From positions 24,210 through 88,209 of the forward strand of contig NZ_KK082668.1 of NCBI RefSeq assembly GCF_000599605.1: DNA of 64,000 nt. Direction: 5' to 3'. The translations under genes and the position numbers were made by a program. This DNA comes from Prevotella sp. HJM029. Lineage in GTDB: Bacteria > Bacteroidota > Bacteroidia > Bacteroidales > Bacteroidaceae. The notes beneath the pieces were generated by a model, which was not told the origin of the DNA, ran no database searches, and was given only the letters and a program-made list of their open reading frames with translations. Below, piece by piece: positions 55,744-64,000 of the stretch (positions are counted from its first letter, which is position 1; every line of letters begins with the position of its first letter).

Positions 55744-57591
55744 TTATGAATTGTCTGTGGCTTCAGGATGAAAATGTTTGTAAACGAGATTGCCTTTTGC
55801 TTTACCTAATATCTTGTTAATCTCTTGATTATCAGCTTCTTTTATCGCGTTTATGGTTTTTAATTGCTTCAGCAGTGCTTCTTTTCCTTTCGGACCGAGT
55901 CCTTTAATATCATCAAGTTCGCTGTGTAGTGCGTGCTTAGAGCGTTTGTTGCGGTGGAAGGTGATGGCATAGCGGTGCACTTCGTCTTGTATTTGGGTGA
56001 GCACATGAAAGAGTTCACTCTTGATATCTAAGCCAACAACCACGGGAGGGTTGCCAAAGAGTAACTCATTGGTGCGGTGATGGTTGTCTTTTGCAAGGCC
56101 AGCAATGGGAATATGAAGATGGAGTTCGTCTTCAACTACTGCTCTAACGACTTCCATTTGCCCTTTACCACCATCGGTAATGATGAGGTCGGGTAGGGGC
56201 GTTTGTTCTTCTATCATGCGTGAATAGCGCCGTCTGACGACCTCTTGCATCGAGGCATAATCGTCGGAACCAACCACTGTTTTGATGTTGTACTTGCGAT
56301 AATCTTTGCGAGAGGGCTTCATCCGCTTGTAAACAATGCAGCCTGCTACTGCATCTGTGCCAGAAATGTTGCTGTTATCAAAGCATTCGATGTGAAAAGG
56401 AAGTTTTTCTAATTGCAATTTGTTCTGTAATTCTTTCATCAATCGCGTTTGCTTTTGTTCGGGATTGAGCTTCTCTGCTTGTTTCAACCTGTCGAATTTA
56501 TATTGTTTGGCATTCATCTCCGAGAGATCTAAGAGATGTCTTTTATCACCTTTTTGCGGTATAGTGAAGGAGGCTTCTTTGATATTCCAACTCATTTCAA
56601 AAGGCACAATAATTTCTTTTGCTTGGCTGTTGAAGCGTGAACGAATATCGGTAATGGCCATGAGAAGCAATTCTTCATCGCTCTCTTCTAACTTTCTTTT
56701 GTATTCATAGGTGAAACTTTGGTTGATCATTCCTTGGCGTACGTGAATGTAATTGATGTAAGCATTCTTTCTGTTGTCATCATCTATAATCGAGAACACA
56801 TCTACATCGTCAATGGTATGACTAACAACTTCGCTCTTGGTGACGAAATCTTGTAACAAGATGAGTTTCTCTTTGTAGTCTTGTGCAGCTTCGAATTTGA
56901 GGAGTTCTGCATTTTTCAGCATGAGCTTCTCTAAGTGCATAGCCACTGCTCTATTATTGCCTTTGAGAATTTCACGAGCTTGTTTCATATTCTCTTGATA
57001 GTCTTCGTAGCTTTGTTTGTTGATGCATGGGGCATTACAATTGTGGAGATGATATTCTAAACAGGGCTTAAACCGGCCTTGCTGAATGCTTTCTTTGGTT
57101 AAAAGTAGATGGCAAGTGCGTGGTTTATACAGTCGTTTGATGATATTGAGGATGGCATTCATGCTCCCAACATGGGGGTAGGGACCATAAAAAGTACCAG
57201 CATGTTTGTTGATAGTACGCGTTTTGAAGATACGTGGAAAGTGCTCATTTGTGATACAAATGCTGGGATAGGTCTTCCCATCTTTAAGCAGAACGTTGTA
57301 CCTTGGGTTATATTTCTTGATGAGATTGTTCTCTAATAGGAGGGCATCCTCTTCGCTATTAACAACCGTGTAGCTAATGTCTTGTATCTTGGAAACAAGA
57401 ACTTTTGTTTTATAGCGATCCACTTCCTTGTGAAAATAGGAAGATACCCGTGCCTTGAGTCGCTTGGCTTTTCCTATATATATAATGGTATGCTGCTCGT
57501 CATAGAACTGATAGCTGCCAGGTTTGTCGGGCATATTGAGCACAATATTCTTCAAACGGGCTAATCTTTTCTCGTTTTCTTCTCTGGTCAT
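55744..57591 (-). CDS. uvrC: Excinuclease ABC subunit C
   Basis: Predicted 615-residue nucleotide excision repair nuclease. Domains in order: GIY-YIG nuclease (about 18-100; PGSYQFYDEQHTIIYIGKAKRLKARVSSYFH), a cysteine-containing region (CLEYHLHNCNAPCI), the UVR motif (KLMLKNAELLKFEAAQDYKEKL), the RNase H-like endonuclease (ECFDNSNISGTDAVAGCIVYKRMKPSRKDYRKYNI, PDLIITDGGKGQ) and tandem helix-hairpin-helix motifs near the end (LDDIKGLGPKGKEALLKQLK). The gene lies between dtd and a parS palindrome. Confidence 0.97.
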   Translation of the reverse strand: MTREENEKRLARLKNIVLNMPDKPGSYQFYDEQHTIIYIGKAKRLKARVSSYFHKEVDRYKTKVLVSKIQDISYTVVNSEEDALLLENNLIKKYNPRYNVLLKDGKTYPSICITNEHFPRIFKTRTINKHAGTFYGPYPHVGSMNAILNIIKRLYKPRTCHLLLTKESIQQGRFKPCLEYHLHNCNAPCINKQSYEDYQENMKQAREILKGNNRAVAMHLEKLMLKNAELLKFEAAQDYKEKLILLQDFVTKSEVVSHTIDDVDVFSIIDDDNRKNAYINYIHVRQGMINQSFTYEYKRKLEESDEELLLMAITDIRSRFNSQAKEIIVPFEMSWNIKEASFTIPQKGDKRHLLDLSEMNAKQYKFDRLKQAEKLNPEQKQTRLMKELQNKLQLEKLPFHIECFDNSNISGTDAVAGCIVYKRMKPSRKDYRKYNIKTVVGSDDYASMQEVVRRRYSRMIEEQTPLPDLIITDGGKGQMEVVRAVVEDELHLHIPIAGLAKDNHHRTNELLFGNPPVVVGLDIKSELFHVLTQIQDEVHRYAITFHRNKRSKHALHSELDDIKGLGPKGKEALLKQLKTINAIKEADNQEINKILGKAKGNLVYKHFHPEATDNS

Positions 57592-57632
57592 AGCTGTGAA
57601 TCTCCTTTATATAAAGAAGAAACCGCTCGTTT

Positions 57633-57648
57633 TGTTTCACGTGAAACA
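57633..57648. other. parS centromere-like site, perfect 16-bp palindrome
   Basis: TGTTTCACGTGAAACA is identical to the widely conserved parS consensus bound by chromosomal ParB. It is embedded in a larger imperfect palindrome (GCTCGTTT on the left, AAACGAGC on the right) between apt and uvrC, which might additionally act as the apt terminator. Confidence 0.85.
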
Positions 57649-57667
57649 TAAACGAGCAATTCTGTTT

Positions 57668-58198
57668 TTAAAACTTTAAAAGCGAGGTTATCTCAATATC
57701 TTGGTCGAAACGGGAGCGGCTTTCGGGGAATTCGCTTGCCAATTCGATAATGAAGTTGCAATAAATCTTTTTGGGATTGAACTTCTTTACCAAATCACAT
57801 GCGGCCTTCATGGTACCCCCTGTTGCTAAAAGGTCGTCATGAAGCAGAATGATATCATTTTCGTTGATAGCGTCTTTGTGAATCTCTATGGTGTCAATGC
57901 CATATTCTTTGGCGTAGCTTTCTTGCACTGTTTCGCACGGAAGTTTGCCGGGTTTTCGGCATAACACTACGCCGGCACCTAACGATGTGGCTACGGCAGA
58001 GGACATGACAAAGCCTCTACTTTCGATACCTACAATTTTAGTAATCCCTTTGTCAGCATACAACGCACACATCTCTCGCGTGATTTCTTTCAGCGCTTCT
58101 GGGTTTTTGAATAGTGTTGTGACATCTCTAAAGTTCACACCTTTAATAGGCCAATCTGGAATGCAGCGCAGATTGTCTAATAATAATTGATTATTCAT
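57668..58198 (-). CDS. apt: Adenine phosphoribosyltransferase
   Basis: Predicted 176-residue purine salvage enzyme that makes AMP from adenine and PRPP. The start LRCIPDWPIKGVNFRDVTTLFKNPEAL is typical for Apt, ESRGFVMSSAVATSLGAGVVLCRKPGKLP follows, and the PRPP-binding loop is DIILLHDDLLATGGTM (about residues 116-131). It stands alone between uvrC and mnmG with a parS-like palindrome on each side (57633 and 58371). Confidence 0.95.
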   Translation of the reverse strand: MNNQLLLDNLRCIPDWPIKGVNFRDVTTLFKNPEALKEITREMCALYADKGITKIVGIESRGFVMSSAVATSLGAGVVLCRKPGKLPCETVQESYAKEYGIDTIEIHKDAINENDIILLHDDLLATGGTMKAACDLVKKFNPKKIYCNFIIELASEFPESRSRFDQDIEITSLLKF

Positions 58199-58370
58199 AT
58201 CTTTATTAGTTGATTGTTATCTTTAAATACCTTATTATATGAGCCCTTTCTTTTATTGTTGTGTTGCAGAATAGAGAATTCTGTTGCATTGATTTTGTTC
58301 GATATGAACGTGTAATCTTTTCTCTATTTTATTATTAACTTCCAGAGGAATAGTACCTTACTTGTACTAT

Positions 58371-58386
58371 TGTTTCATGTGAAACA
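58371..58386. other. Second parS-like site (one mismatch)
   Basis: TGTTTCATGTGAAACA differs from the consensus palindrome at one central base. It lies 738 bp from the perfect copy, in the 228-base gap between mnmG and apt. Confidence 0.7.
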
Positions 58387-58426
58387 TTTATTTTAAGGAA
58401 GTATGTTGTTACAAACGGTGAGGATA

Positions 58427-60298
58427 TTATCGTCCTAAAAGGACTAAAAGAACATTGATGTCGCTGGGAGATACGCCAGGTATGCGACTAGCTTGCGCTA
58501 AAGTTTCAGGATTTATGGCCGATAATTTCTGTCTTCCTTCAGTAGAAATCTCATGAAGTTCGTCATAATGGAATCTATTTTTAATCTTTATATGTTCCAA
58601 TCGGTGCATTTTGTCTGCGATAATACGTTCTCTTTCAATATAACCTTTATATTTAATGCGAATCTCTGCGGCCTCAATAATCTCTTCTTTTCGATTTAAA
58701 GGGGCTTCGATTACAGCTTTAAGTTCCGGGATAATGGTTGAAAGATTTTGGAGATTTAGTTGTGGACGTGCGATAAGGTCGGCTAATTTGCAGCCTGCTC
58801 GCAAAGGTGTTGTGTCAAACTTTGCAAGGAGTGGATTGATTTCTTGCGCTTTAATTGGGAACTCTTCGCAGAATGTAACGAGACGTTGGATGGCTTCTTT
58901 TTTCTCTATCCACCAGTCATAGCGATCACGTTTGGCTATACCTAATTCATAAGCGCGTTCGGTTAAGCGCGCATCTGCATCGTCTTGGCGGAGTAATATG
59001 CGATATTCTGCCCGAGAAGTAAACATGCGATAGGGTTCGTCTACACCTTTAGTTGTGAGATCATCGATGAGTACTCCGATGTAACTTTCGTCCCTTTTCA
59101 TCACGAAAGGCTGTCCGCCTGCGCAACGAATAGCAGCATTTATTCCCGCAACAAGGCCTTGACCACCGGCTTCTTCATAGCCTGTTGTGCCGTTAACTTG
59201 TCCGGCAAAGAACAAACCTGCGATGACTTTTGATTCTAAAGACTGCTGTAATTGTGTAGGGTCGAAGTAATCATACTCAATAGCATAGCCAGGTCTGTAG
59301 ATCTTAATGTCGCGAAAAGCTGGGATATGGCGTAGGGCTTCTAACTGAATATCCATTGGCATACTCGATGAAAAGCCATTTAAATACATTTCATTCGTAT
59401 CTTCTCCTTCAGGTTCTAAGAATAAAGGATGCTGCTCTTTATCGGGGAATGTCACCAATTTTGTTTCTATCGAAGGACAATAGCGTGGCCCGGTGCTTTG
59501 AATTTGTCCGTTGAAAAGAGGAGAATCTGCAAGGCCTTTTTGCAAAGTTTCATGCACTTCGCGATTTGTGTAGGTTGTCCAACAAGGCAATTGTCTTAGC
59601 ATTCTATGTGAACCTATATAACTAAATTGGTGAAAATCGCTATCACCTTGTTGCACATCCATGGCTTCAAAATGCACGCTTCGCTTATCAATTCTGACAG
59701 GAGTTCCCGTTTTCATGCGAGCCGATCGAATGCCAAAACGGGTGATACTCTCGGTGAAATGGTGCACAGAAGGTTCTGCACAGCGACCGCCTTCCACCAT
59801 TTTTCGGCCAATATGCATCAGCCCATTGAGGAAAGTTCCTGCGGTAATGATTACGCTTTTGGCTTTGAATTCTGCACCCCAAATGGTTCTTACACCCACA
59901 GCTTCACCGTTTTCAACGAGCAATTCGTCGGCTTGATCTTGCCAAATGTCGAGATTTTCAGTCGCATCAAGTGTAGTTCTCCATGCCCAAATAAACTTCT
60001 CTCGGTCGCATTGTGCACGGGGACTCCACACAGCAGGGCCTTTTCCGATATTCAACATGCGAAACTGTATGGCTGTTTTATCCGTGATAAGTCCCATATT
60101 TCCGCCCAAAGCATCGATCTCTCTTACGATTTGTCCCTTGGCAATTCCACCCACTGCGGGATTGCAACTCATTTGAGCTATCTTGTTCATGTCCATTGTT
60201 ATCAGGCAAGTCTTAGCACCCATGTTGGCCGAAGCTGTAGCAGCTTCCGCGCCAGCATGTCCACCTCCGATAACAATCACGTCGTAATTGAAGTGCAT
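58427..60298 (-). CDS. mnmG: tRNA uridine 5-carboxymethylaminomethyl modification enzyme MnmG
   Basis: Predicted 623-residue FAD-dependent GidA/MnmG, which acts with MnmE to modify wobble uridine-34 in several tRNAs. The FAD-binding DVIVIGGGHAGAEAATASANMGAKT is at residues about 5-29, followed by MSCNPAVGGIAKGQIVREIDALGG and the GMLIG-free middle region with GTFLNGLMHIGRK; the C-terminal helical domain ends IPGVSPSDINVLLVLLGR. The start at 60298 (MHFNYDVIVIG) is preferred over an ATG at 60322, because a promoter box lies at 60320-60327. In many bacteria this gene is close to the replication origin. Confidence 0.96.
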   Translation of the reverse strand: MHFNYDVIVIGGGHAGAEAATASANMGAKTCLITMDMNKIAQMSCNPAVGGIAKGQIVREIDALGGNMGLITDKTAIQFRMLNIGKGPAVWSPRAQCDREKFIWAWRTTLDATENLDIWQDQADELLVENGEAVGVRTIWGAEFKAKSVIITAGTFLNGLMHIGRKMVEGGRCAEPSVHHFTESITRFGIRSARMKTGTPVRIDKRSVHFEAMDVQQGDSDFHQFSYIGSHRMLRQLPCWTTYTNREVHETLQKGLADSPLFNGQIQSTGPRYCPSIETKLVTFPDKEQHPLFLEPEGEDTNEMYLNGFSSSMPMDIQLEALRHIPAFRDIKIYRPGYAIEYDYFDPTQLQQSLESKVIAGLFFAGQVNGTTGYEEAGGQGLVAGINAAIRCAGGQPFVMKRDESYIGVLIDDLTTKGVDEPYRMFTSRAEYRILLRQDDADARLTERAYELGIAKRDRYDWWIEKKEAIQRLVTFCEEFPIKAQEINPLLAKFDTTPLRAGCKLADLIARPQLNLQNLSTIIPELKAVIEAPLNRKEEIIEAAEIRIKYKGYIERERIIADKMHRLEHIKIKNRFHYDELHEISTEGRQKLSAINPETLAQASRIPGVSPSDINVLLVLLGR

Positions 60299-60319
60299 TT
60301 TGTGTTCTAATATTTTTCG

Positions 60320-60327
60320 CAAAAGTA
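60320..60327 (-). promoter_or_regulatory. -7 promoter box for mnmG
   Basis: CAAAAGTA reads TACTTTTG on the minus strand, 22 bases before the ATG at 60298. Confidence 0.6.
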
Positions 60328-60381
60328 AGAAATAAAATCCGATTTTTTGTGGAATTGCTTTGAATTATCACCAAAATATAG

Positions 60382-60389
60382 TATTTTTG
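60382..60389 (+). promoter_or_regulatory. Upstream -7 promoter box for the sdh/frd operon
   Basis: TATTTTTG lies 151 bases before the first gene and may be an additional promoter. Confidence 0.45.
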
Positions 60390-60480
60390 CACCGTATTTT
60401 TAGGGATAAATCGCATTAAAAGGAGAGTTCCCTACCTAAAATTAGGTATTTAAAGGATTTCATTTTTTACATTTTGCACT

Positions 60481-60488
60481 TAACTTTG
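60481..60488 (+). promoter_or_regulatory. Proximal -7 promoter box for the sdh/frd operon
   Basis: TAACTTTG lies 52 bases before the cytochrome b gene start. Confidence 0.5.
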
Positions 60489-60539
60489 TAAAATAAATTG
60501 ATATAATTCAATCATTAAATATTTAAAAATCAATCATTT

Positions 60540-61217
60540 ATGTGGTTAATAAATTCATCTATTGGTAGAAAAGTTGTGATGTCTTTAACAGGTATTGCGC
60601 TTGTTCTATTCATGACTTTCCATGCCAGCATGAATGTTGTTGCCCTCTTTTCAGGAGATGCTTACAACATGATTTGCAAGCTTTTGGGTGCTAATTGGTA
60701 TGCTGTTGTTGCAACAATTGCATTGGGAGCATTGGCCGTGTGTCACATTGTTTATGCATTTATCCTTACTGCTCAGAACCGAAGAGCACGTGGTTCAGAG
60801 CGTTATGCGGTGACTTCTAAACCAGACTCTGTAGAGTGGGCGAGTCAAAACATGCTTGTTTTAGGCCTTATCGTGTGCTTAGGTTTGCTTCTTCACTTGT
60901 TTAATTTCTGGTATAACATGATGTTTGCAGAATTAACAGGTATGGAAACGGCTATTGACCCCGCGAATGGTTTTGAGTTGATTAAAGCTACTTTCAGCAA
61001 TAAACTTTATGTTGTACTTTACATTTTGTGGATTGTTGCTTTATGGTTCCATCTTTCTCATGGCTTTTGGAGTGCGCTTCAGACCATTGGAGTGAATGGA
61101 AAAGTTTGGTTTAACCGTTGGAAGACAATAGGTGTTGTTTATGTAACCTTATTGATGTTAGCATTCCTTGTTGTTGTTTTAGCATTTGCTTTTGGATGCG
61201 CACCAAGCCTTCATTAA
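60540..61217 (+). CDS. sdhC: Succinate dehydrogenase/fumarate reductase cytochrome b subunit
   Basis: Predicted 225-residue integral membrane subunit with five transmembrane helices, as in single-anchor type-B complexes of Bacteroidetes and epsilonproteobacteria. Heme-ligand candidates are His in MTFHASMNV, VCHIVYAF, LLHLFNFW and WFHLSHGFWSALQTIG. It binds two hemes and passes electrons between menaquinol and the Fe-S subunit. In anaerobic Prevotella-like organisms this complex mainly reduces fumarate to succinate. The flavoprotein gene follows after 49 bases. Confidence 0.93.
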   Translation: MWLINSSIGRKVVMSLTGIALVLFMTFHASMNVVALFSGDAYNMICKLLGANWYAVVATIALGALAVCHIVYAFILTAQNRRARGSERYAVTSKPDSVEWASQNMLVLGLIVCLGLLLHLFNFWYNMMFAELTGMETAIDPANGFELIKATFSNKLYVVLYILWIVALWFHLSHGFWSALQTIGVNGKVWFNRWKTIGVVYVTLLMLAFLVVVLAFAFGCAPSLH

Positions 61218-61266
61218 GGGCATCTATATAATAAGGTAAGATGAAATTATTTAATTGAAGATCATT

Positions 61267-63249
61267 ATGACGAAGATATTAGATTCAAAAATACCCGCAG
61301 GACCCGTTGCAGAGAAATGGACTAACTACAAAGCACATCAGCGTTTGGTTAATCCTAAGAACAAATTAAAGTTAGATGTCATCGTGGTTGGTACAGGTTT
61401 AGCAGGTGCCAGTGCTGCAGCTTCATTGGGAGAGATGGGCTTTAATGTGCTAAACTTCTGTATTCAAGACTCACCTCGTCGCGCACACTCTATTGCAGCG
61501 CAAGGCGGAATTAATGCAGCTAAGAACTATCAAAACGATGGTGACTCCATTTATCGTTTGTTTTATGACACCGTTAAGGGCGGAGACTATCGTGCACGTG
61601 AAGCAAATGTCTATCGCTTAGCCGAAGTATCCAACGATATTATCGACCAATGTGTGGCTCAAGGTGTACCTTTTGCACGTGAATATGGTGGCATGTTGGC
61701 CAATCGTTCATTTGGTGGTGCGCAGGTAAGTCGTACCTTTTATGCTAAAGGTCAGACCGGACAGCAGTTGCTTTTGGGTGCTTATTCTTCATTAAGTGCA
61801 CAGATTCAAGCAGGCAAAGTGAAGCTTTTCACGCGTTATGAGATGGAGGATGTCGTTATTGTAGACGGTCATGCACGTGGCATTATCGCTAAGAATCTCG
61901 TAACAGGTGCGTTAGAACGTTTCTCGGCCAATGCCGTTGTTATCGCAACAGGCGGCTATGGTAACACCTATTTCTTGTCAACCAATGCTATGGGATGTAA
62001 CTGTACGGCGGCTATTCAATGCTATCGTAAGGGTGCATATATGGCAAATCCTTCTTATGTTCAAATCCATCCAACTTGTATTCCAGTGCATGGTGATAAG
62101 CAATCTAAGCTCACTTTAATGTCTGAGTCTTTGCGTAATGATGGCCGTATTTGGGTTCCAAAGAAGCTTGAAGATGCCAAAGCTCTGCAAGAAGGTACGA
62201 AGAAAGGTTCAGATATTCCAGAAGAAGACCGCGACTATTATTTGGAACGTCGTTATCCTGCATTTGGAAACCTTGTACCACGTGACGTTGCTTCACGTGC
62301 TGCTAAGGAGCGTTGTGACAAGGGTTATGGCGTGAATAACACCGGTTTAGCCGTGTTCCTCGACTTTTCCGAGTCTATTAATCGTCTCGGTATCGACACC
62401 ATTCTTCAGCGTTATGGCAACCTTTTCGACATGTATGAAGAGATTACCGATGTTAATCCGGGCGAGTTTGCTAAGGAGATTAACGGCGTGAAGTATTACA
62501 ACCCCATGATGATTTTCCCGGCTATCCACTATACGATGGGTGGTATTTGGGTTGATTACGAACTCATGACCACCGTTCCTGGATTGTTTGCCATTGGAGA
62601 ATGCAACTTCTCTGACCACGGAGCGAACCGCTTAGGCGCATCCGCTTTGATGCAAGGTTTAGCTGATGGTTACTTTGTTCTGCCTTATACGATTCAGAAC
62701 TACTTAGCCGACCAGTCGCTTTGGGGGAAGGTTTCTACCGATTCTCCAGAGTTCCAGGCTGCTGAAGAAGGCGTAGAGAAAGAGATAAATCGTTTGATGG
62801 GCATCCAAGGTAAGCGTTCTGTAGATTCTATTCACAAAGAGTTGGGTCACATCATGTGGGAACATGTGGGTATGGGACGCACCAAAGAAGGACTCGAAAC
62901 CGGCTTAAAGCTGTTGAAAGAACTGCGTGAAGAGTTCAACACCAACCTCTTTATCCCAGGTAAAAAGGAAGGTCTGAATGTAGAATTAGATAAGGCTATT
63001 CACTTACGCGACTTCATTTTAATGGGTGAATTGGTTGCTTATGACGCACTTCATCGTGAGGAAAGCTGTGGCGGTCACTTCCGCGAAGAGCATCAAACAG
63101 AAGAAGGTGAGGCAAAACGTGATGATGAACACTTCTTCTATGTAGGTTGCTGGGAGTATCAAGGCAACGACAATACAGCACCAGAACTCATCAAAGAGCC
63201 CCTCGAATACGAGGCGATTAAGGTACAAACACGTAATTATAAGAACTAA
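61267..63249 (+). CDS. sdhA: Succinate dehydrogenase/fumarate reductase flavoprotein subunit
   Basis: Predicted 660-residue catalytic subunit. The FAD-binding [24 protein letters not shown] is followed by the covalent-FAD His74 in [18 protein letters not shown]. Active-site regions include [12 protein letters not shown], the [11 protein letters not shown] strand, [20 protein letters not shown], and the capping domain with [20 protein letters not shown] use ATG 61267 in place of an in-frame TTG twelve bases upstream. It is the middle gene of the C-A-B operon and should reversibly couple succinate/fumarate to menaquinone. Confidence 0.95.
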   Translation: MTKILDSKIPAGPVAEKWTNYKAHQRLVNPKNKLKLDVIVVGTGLAGASAAASLGEMGFNVLNFCIQDSPRRAHSIAAQGGINAAKNYQNDGDSIYRLFYDTVKGGDYRAREANVYRLAEVSNDIIDQCVAQGVPFAREYGGMLANRSFGGAQVSRTFYAKGQTGQQLLLGAYSSLSAQIQAGKVKLFTRYEMEDVVIVDGHARGIIAKNLVTGALERFSANAVVIATGGYGNTYFLSTNAMGCNCTAAIQCYRKGAYMANPSYVQIHPTCIPVHGDKQSKLTLMSESLRNDGRIWVPKKLEDAKALQEGTKKGSDIPEEDRDYYLERRYPAFGNLVPRDVASRAAKERCDKGYGVNNTGLAVFLDFSESINRLGIDTILQRYGNLFDMYEEITDVNPGEFAKEINGVKYYNPMMIFPAIHYTMGGIWVDYELMTTVPGLFAIGECNFSDHGANRLGASALMQGLADGYFVLPYTIQNYLADQSLWGKVSTDSPEFQAAEEGVEKEINRLMGIQGKRSVDSIHKELGHIMWEHVGMGRTKEGLETGLKLLKELREEFNTNLFIPGKKEGLNVELDKAIHLRDFILMGELVAYDALHREESCGGHFREEHQTEEGEAKRDDEHFFYVGCWEYQGNDNTAPELIKEPLEYEAIKVQTRNYKN

Positions 63250-63266
63250 GTTGAAGTAAAAAGATT

Positions 63267-64000
63267 ATGGCAAAAGCAATTTCTTTCACAATCAAATATT
63301 GGAAACAGAATGGTCCTAAAGACCAAGGTCATTTCGATACACACGAGATGAAGAACATCCCCGATGACACTTCATTCCTCGAGATGCTTGATATTCTCAA
63401 CGAAGAACTTATCGCAGCCGGTCAAGAACCTTTCGTTTTCGACCACGACTGCCGTGAGGGTATCTGCGGTATGTGCTCACTTTACATCAATGGTACGCCG
63501 CATGGCAAGACCGAACGCGGTGCAACCACCTGCCAACTCTATATGCGTCGTTTCAACGAGGGTGATGTTATCACCGTCGAACCCTGGCGTTCTGCCGGCT
63601 TTCCGGTGATTAAAGACTGCATGGTTGACCGTTCAGCTTTCGATAAAATCATTCAGGCTGGCGGCTATACTACCATCAGAACGGGGCAAGCTCAGGATGC
63701 CAATGCCATCCTTATTCCTAAAGAAGCTGCCGACGAAGCGATGGATTGCGCCACTTGTATTGGCTGTGGTGCTTGCGTAGCTGCATGTAAAAATGGTTCG
63801 GCCATGCTCTTTGTCAGCTCAAAAGTGAGCCAGTTGGCACTCCTTCCACAAGGTAAACCCGAGGCCGCTAAGCGTGCAAAGGCAATGGTTTTGCGCATGG
63901 ATGAGCTTGGTTTTGGTAACTGTACCAACACACGTGCCTGTGAAGCTGTGTGTCCAAAGAACGAGAAGATTGCCAATATCGCTCGTTTAAACCGCGAGTT
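63267..64000 (+). CDS. sdhB: Succinate dehydrogenase/fumarate reductase iron-sulfur subunit (partial)
   Basis: The frame from ATG 63267 runs off the window end; 244 codons are visible (full length is about 250). The N-terminal ferredoxin domain has CREGICGMC (2Fe-2S), and the C-terminal half has [14 protein letters not shown] and [16 protein letters not shown], which ligate the 4Fe-4S and 3Fe-4S clusters. It begins 17 bases after the flavoprotein stop (AAGTTGAAGTAAAAAGATT leader) and completes the three-subunit complex. Confidence 0.95.
   Translation, partial: MAKAISFTIKYWKQNGPKDQGHFDTHEMKNIPDDTSFLEMLDILNEELIAAGQEPFVFDHDCREGICGMCSLYINGTPHGKTERGATTCQLYMRRFNEGDVITVEPWRSAGFPVIKDCMVDRSAFDKIIQAGGYTTIRTGQAQDANAILIPKEAADEAMDCATCIGCGACVAACKNGSAMLFVSSKVSQLALLPQGKPEAAKRAKAMVLRMDELGFGNCTNTRACEAVCPKNEKIANIARLNRE

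Overview
The window looks like a chromosome segment of a Bacteroidales bacterium of the Prevotella type (roughly 40% GC). The evidence is a SusC/SusD pair with a SusR-like regulator, promoters of the TAnnTTTG form, an almost complete lack of Shine-Dalgarno sites, and family content typical of the group (DUF4254, DUF4919, AspT-like transporter, zinc metalloprotease of the DUF5117 type, type-B succinate/fumarate oxidoreductase). No insertion sequence, phage or CRISPR array was found; most genes are housekeeping or envelope genes.

Layout. 0-3.7 kb: two small exported/membrane proteins, tRNA-Gln, then a glycosyltransferase 9/DUF4254 pair on the minus strand. 3.7-4.7 kb: a gene-free, AT-rich stretch with a dense cluster of DnaA boxes where the GC skew changes sign, the best candidate for the replication origin. 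4.7-9.5 kb: cytoplasmic GH32 fructosidase, fructokinase, a decayed acyltransferase and a second PfkB-type kinase. 9.7-22.5 kb: pyridoxal kinase and AspT-like transporter, MutS, a large zinc metalloprotease, a 29-codon membrane micro-ORF, a YecH/DUF438-hemerythrin pair, prolyl oligopeptidase. 22.7-33.1 kb: envelope glycan and lipid genes (UbiA-type prenyltransferase, NlpC/P60, several glycosyltransferases, LpxL-like acyltransferase, LTA-synthase-like sulfatase, GtrA, polysaccharide deacetylase). 34.8-46.3 kb: a Sus-type polysaccharide utilisation locus (SusC, SusD, SusE/F-like, a GH-D clan glycosidase, GH97) with a divergent SusR-like regulator, probably for an alpha-glucan; it has no GH13 amylase. 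46.8-60.3 kb: nitroreductase, DNA polymerase I, polyprenyl synthetase, a WG-repeat protein with a paralogue fragment, DeoC, MazG-like hydrolase with a coupled 49-residue membrane protein, Dtd, UvrC, Apt and MnmG. Two parS-like palindromes flank apt, which fits an origin-proximal position. 60.5-64 kb: the three-gene succinate dehydrogenase/fumarate reductase operon, cut by the window end.

The most unusual signal is not a gene: at least nine intergenic gaps contain gapless tandem arrays of a highly degenerate 22-bp unit (roughly RGNCYATWTTG, about six variable bases, then AATAT). I do not recognise this as a named element. It is reported below with coordinates.
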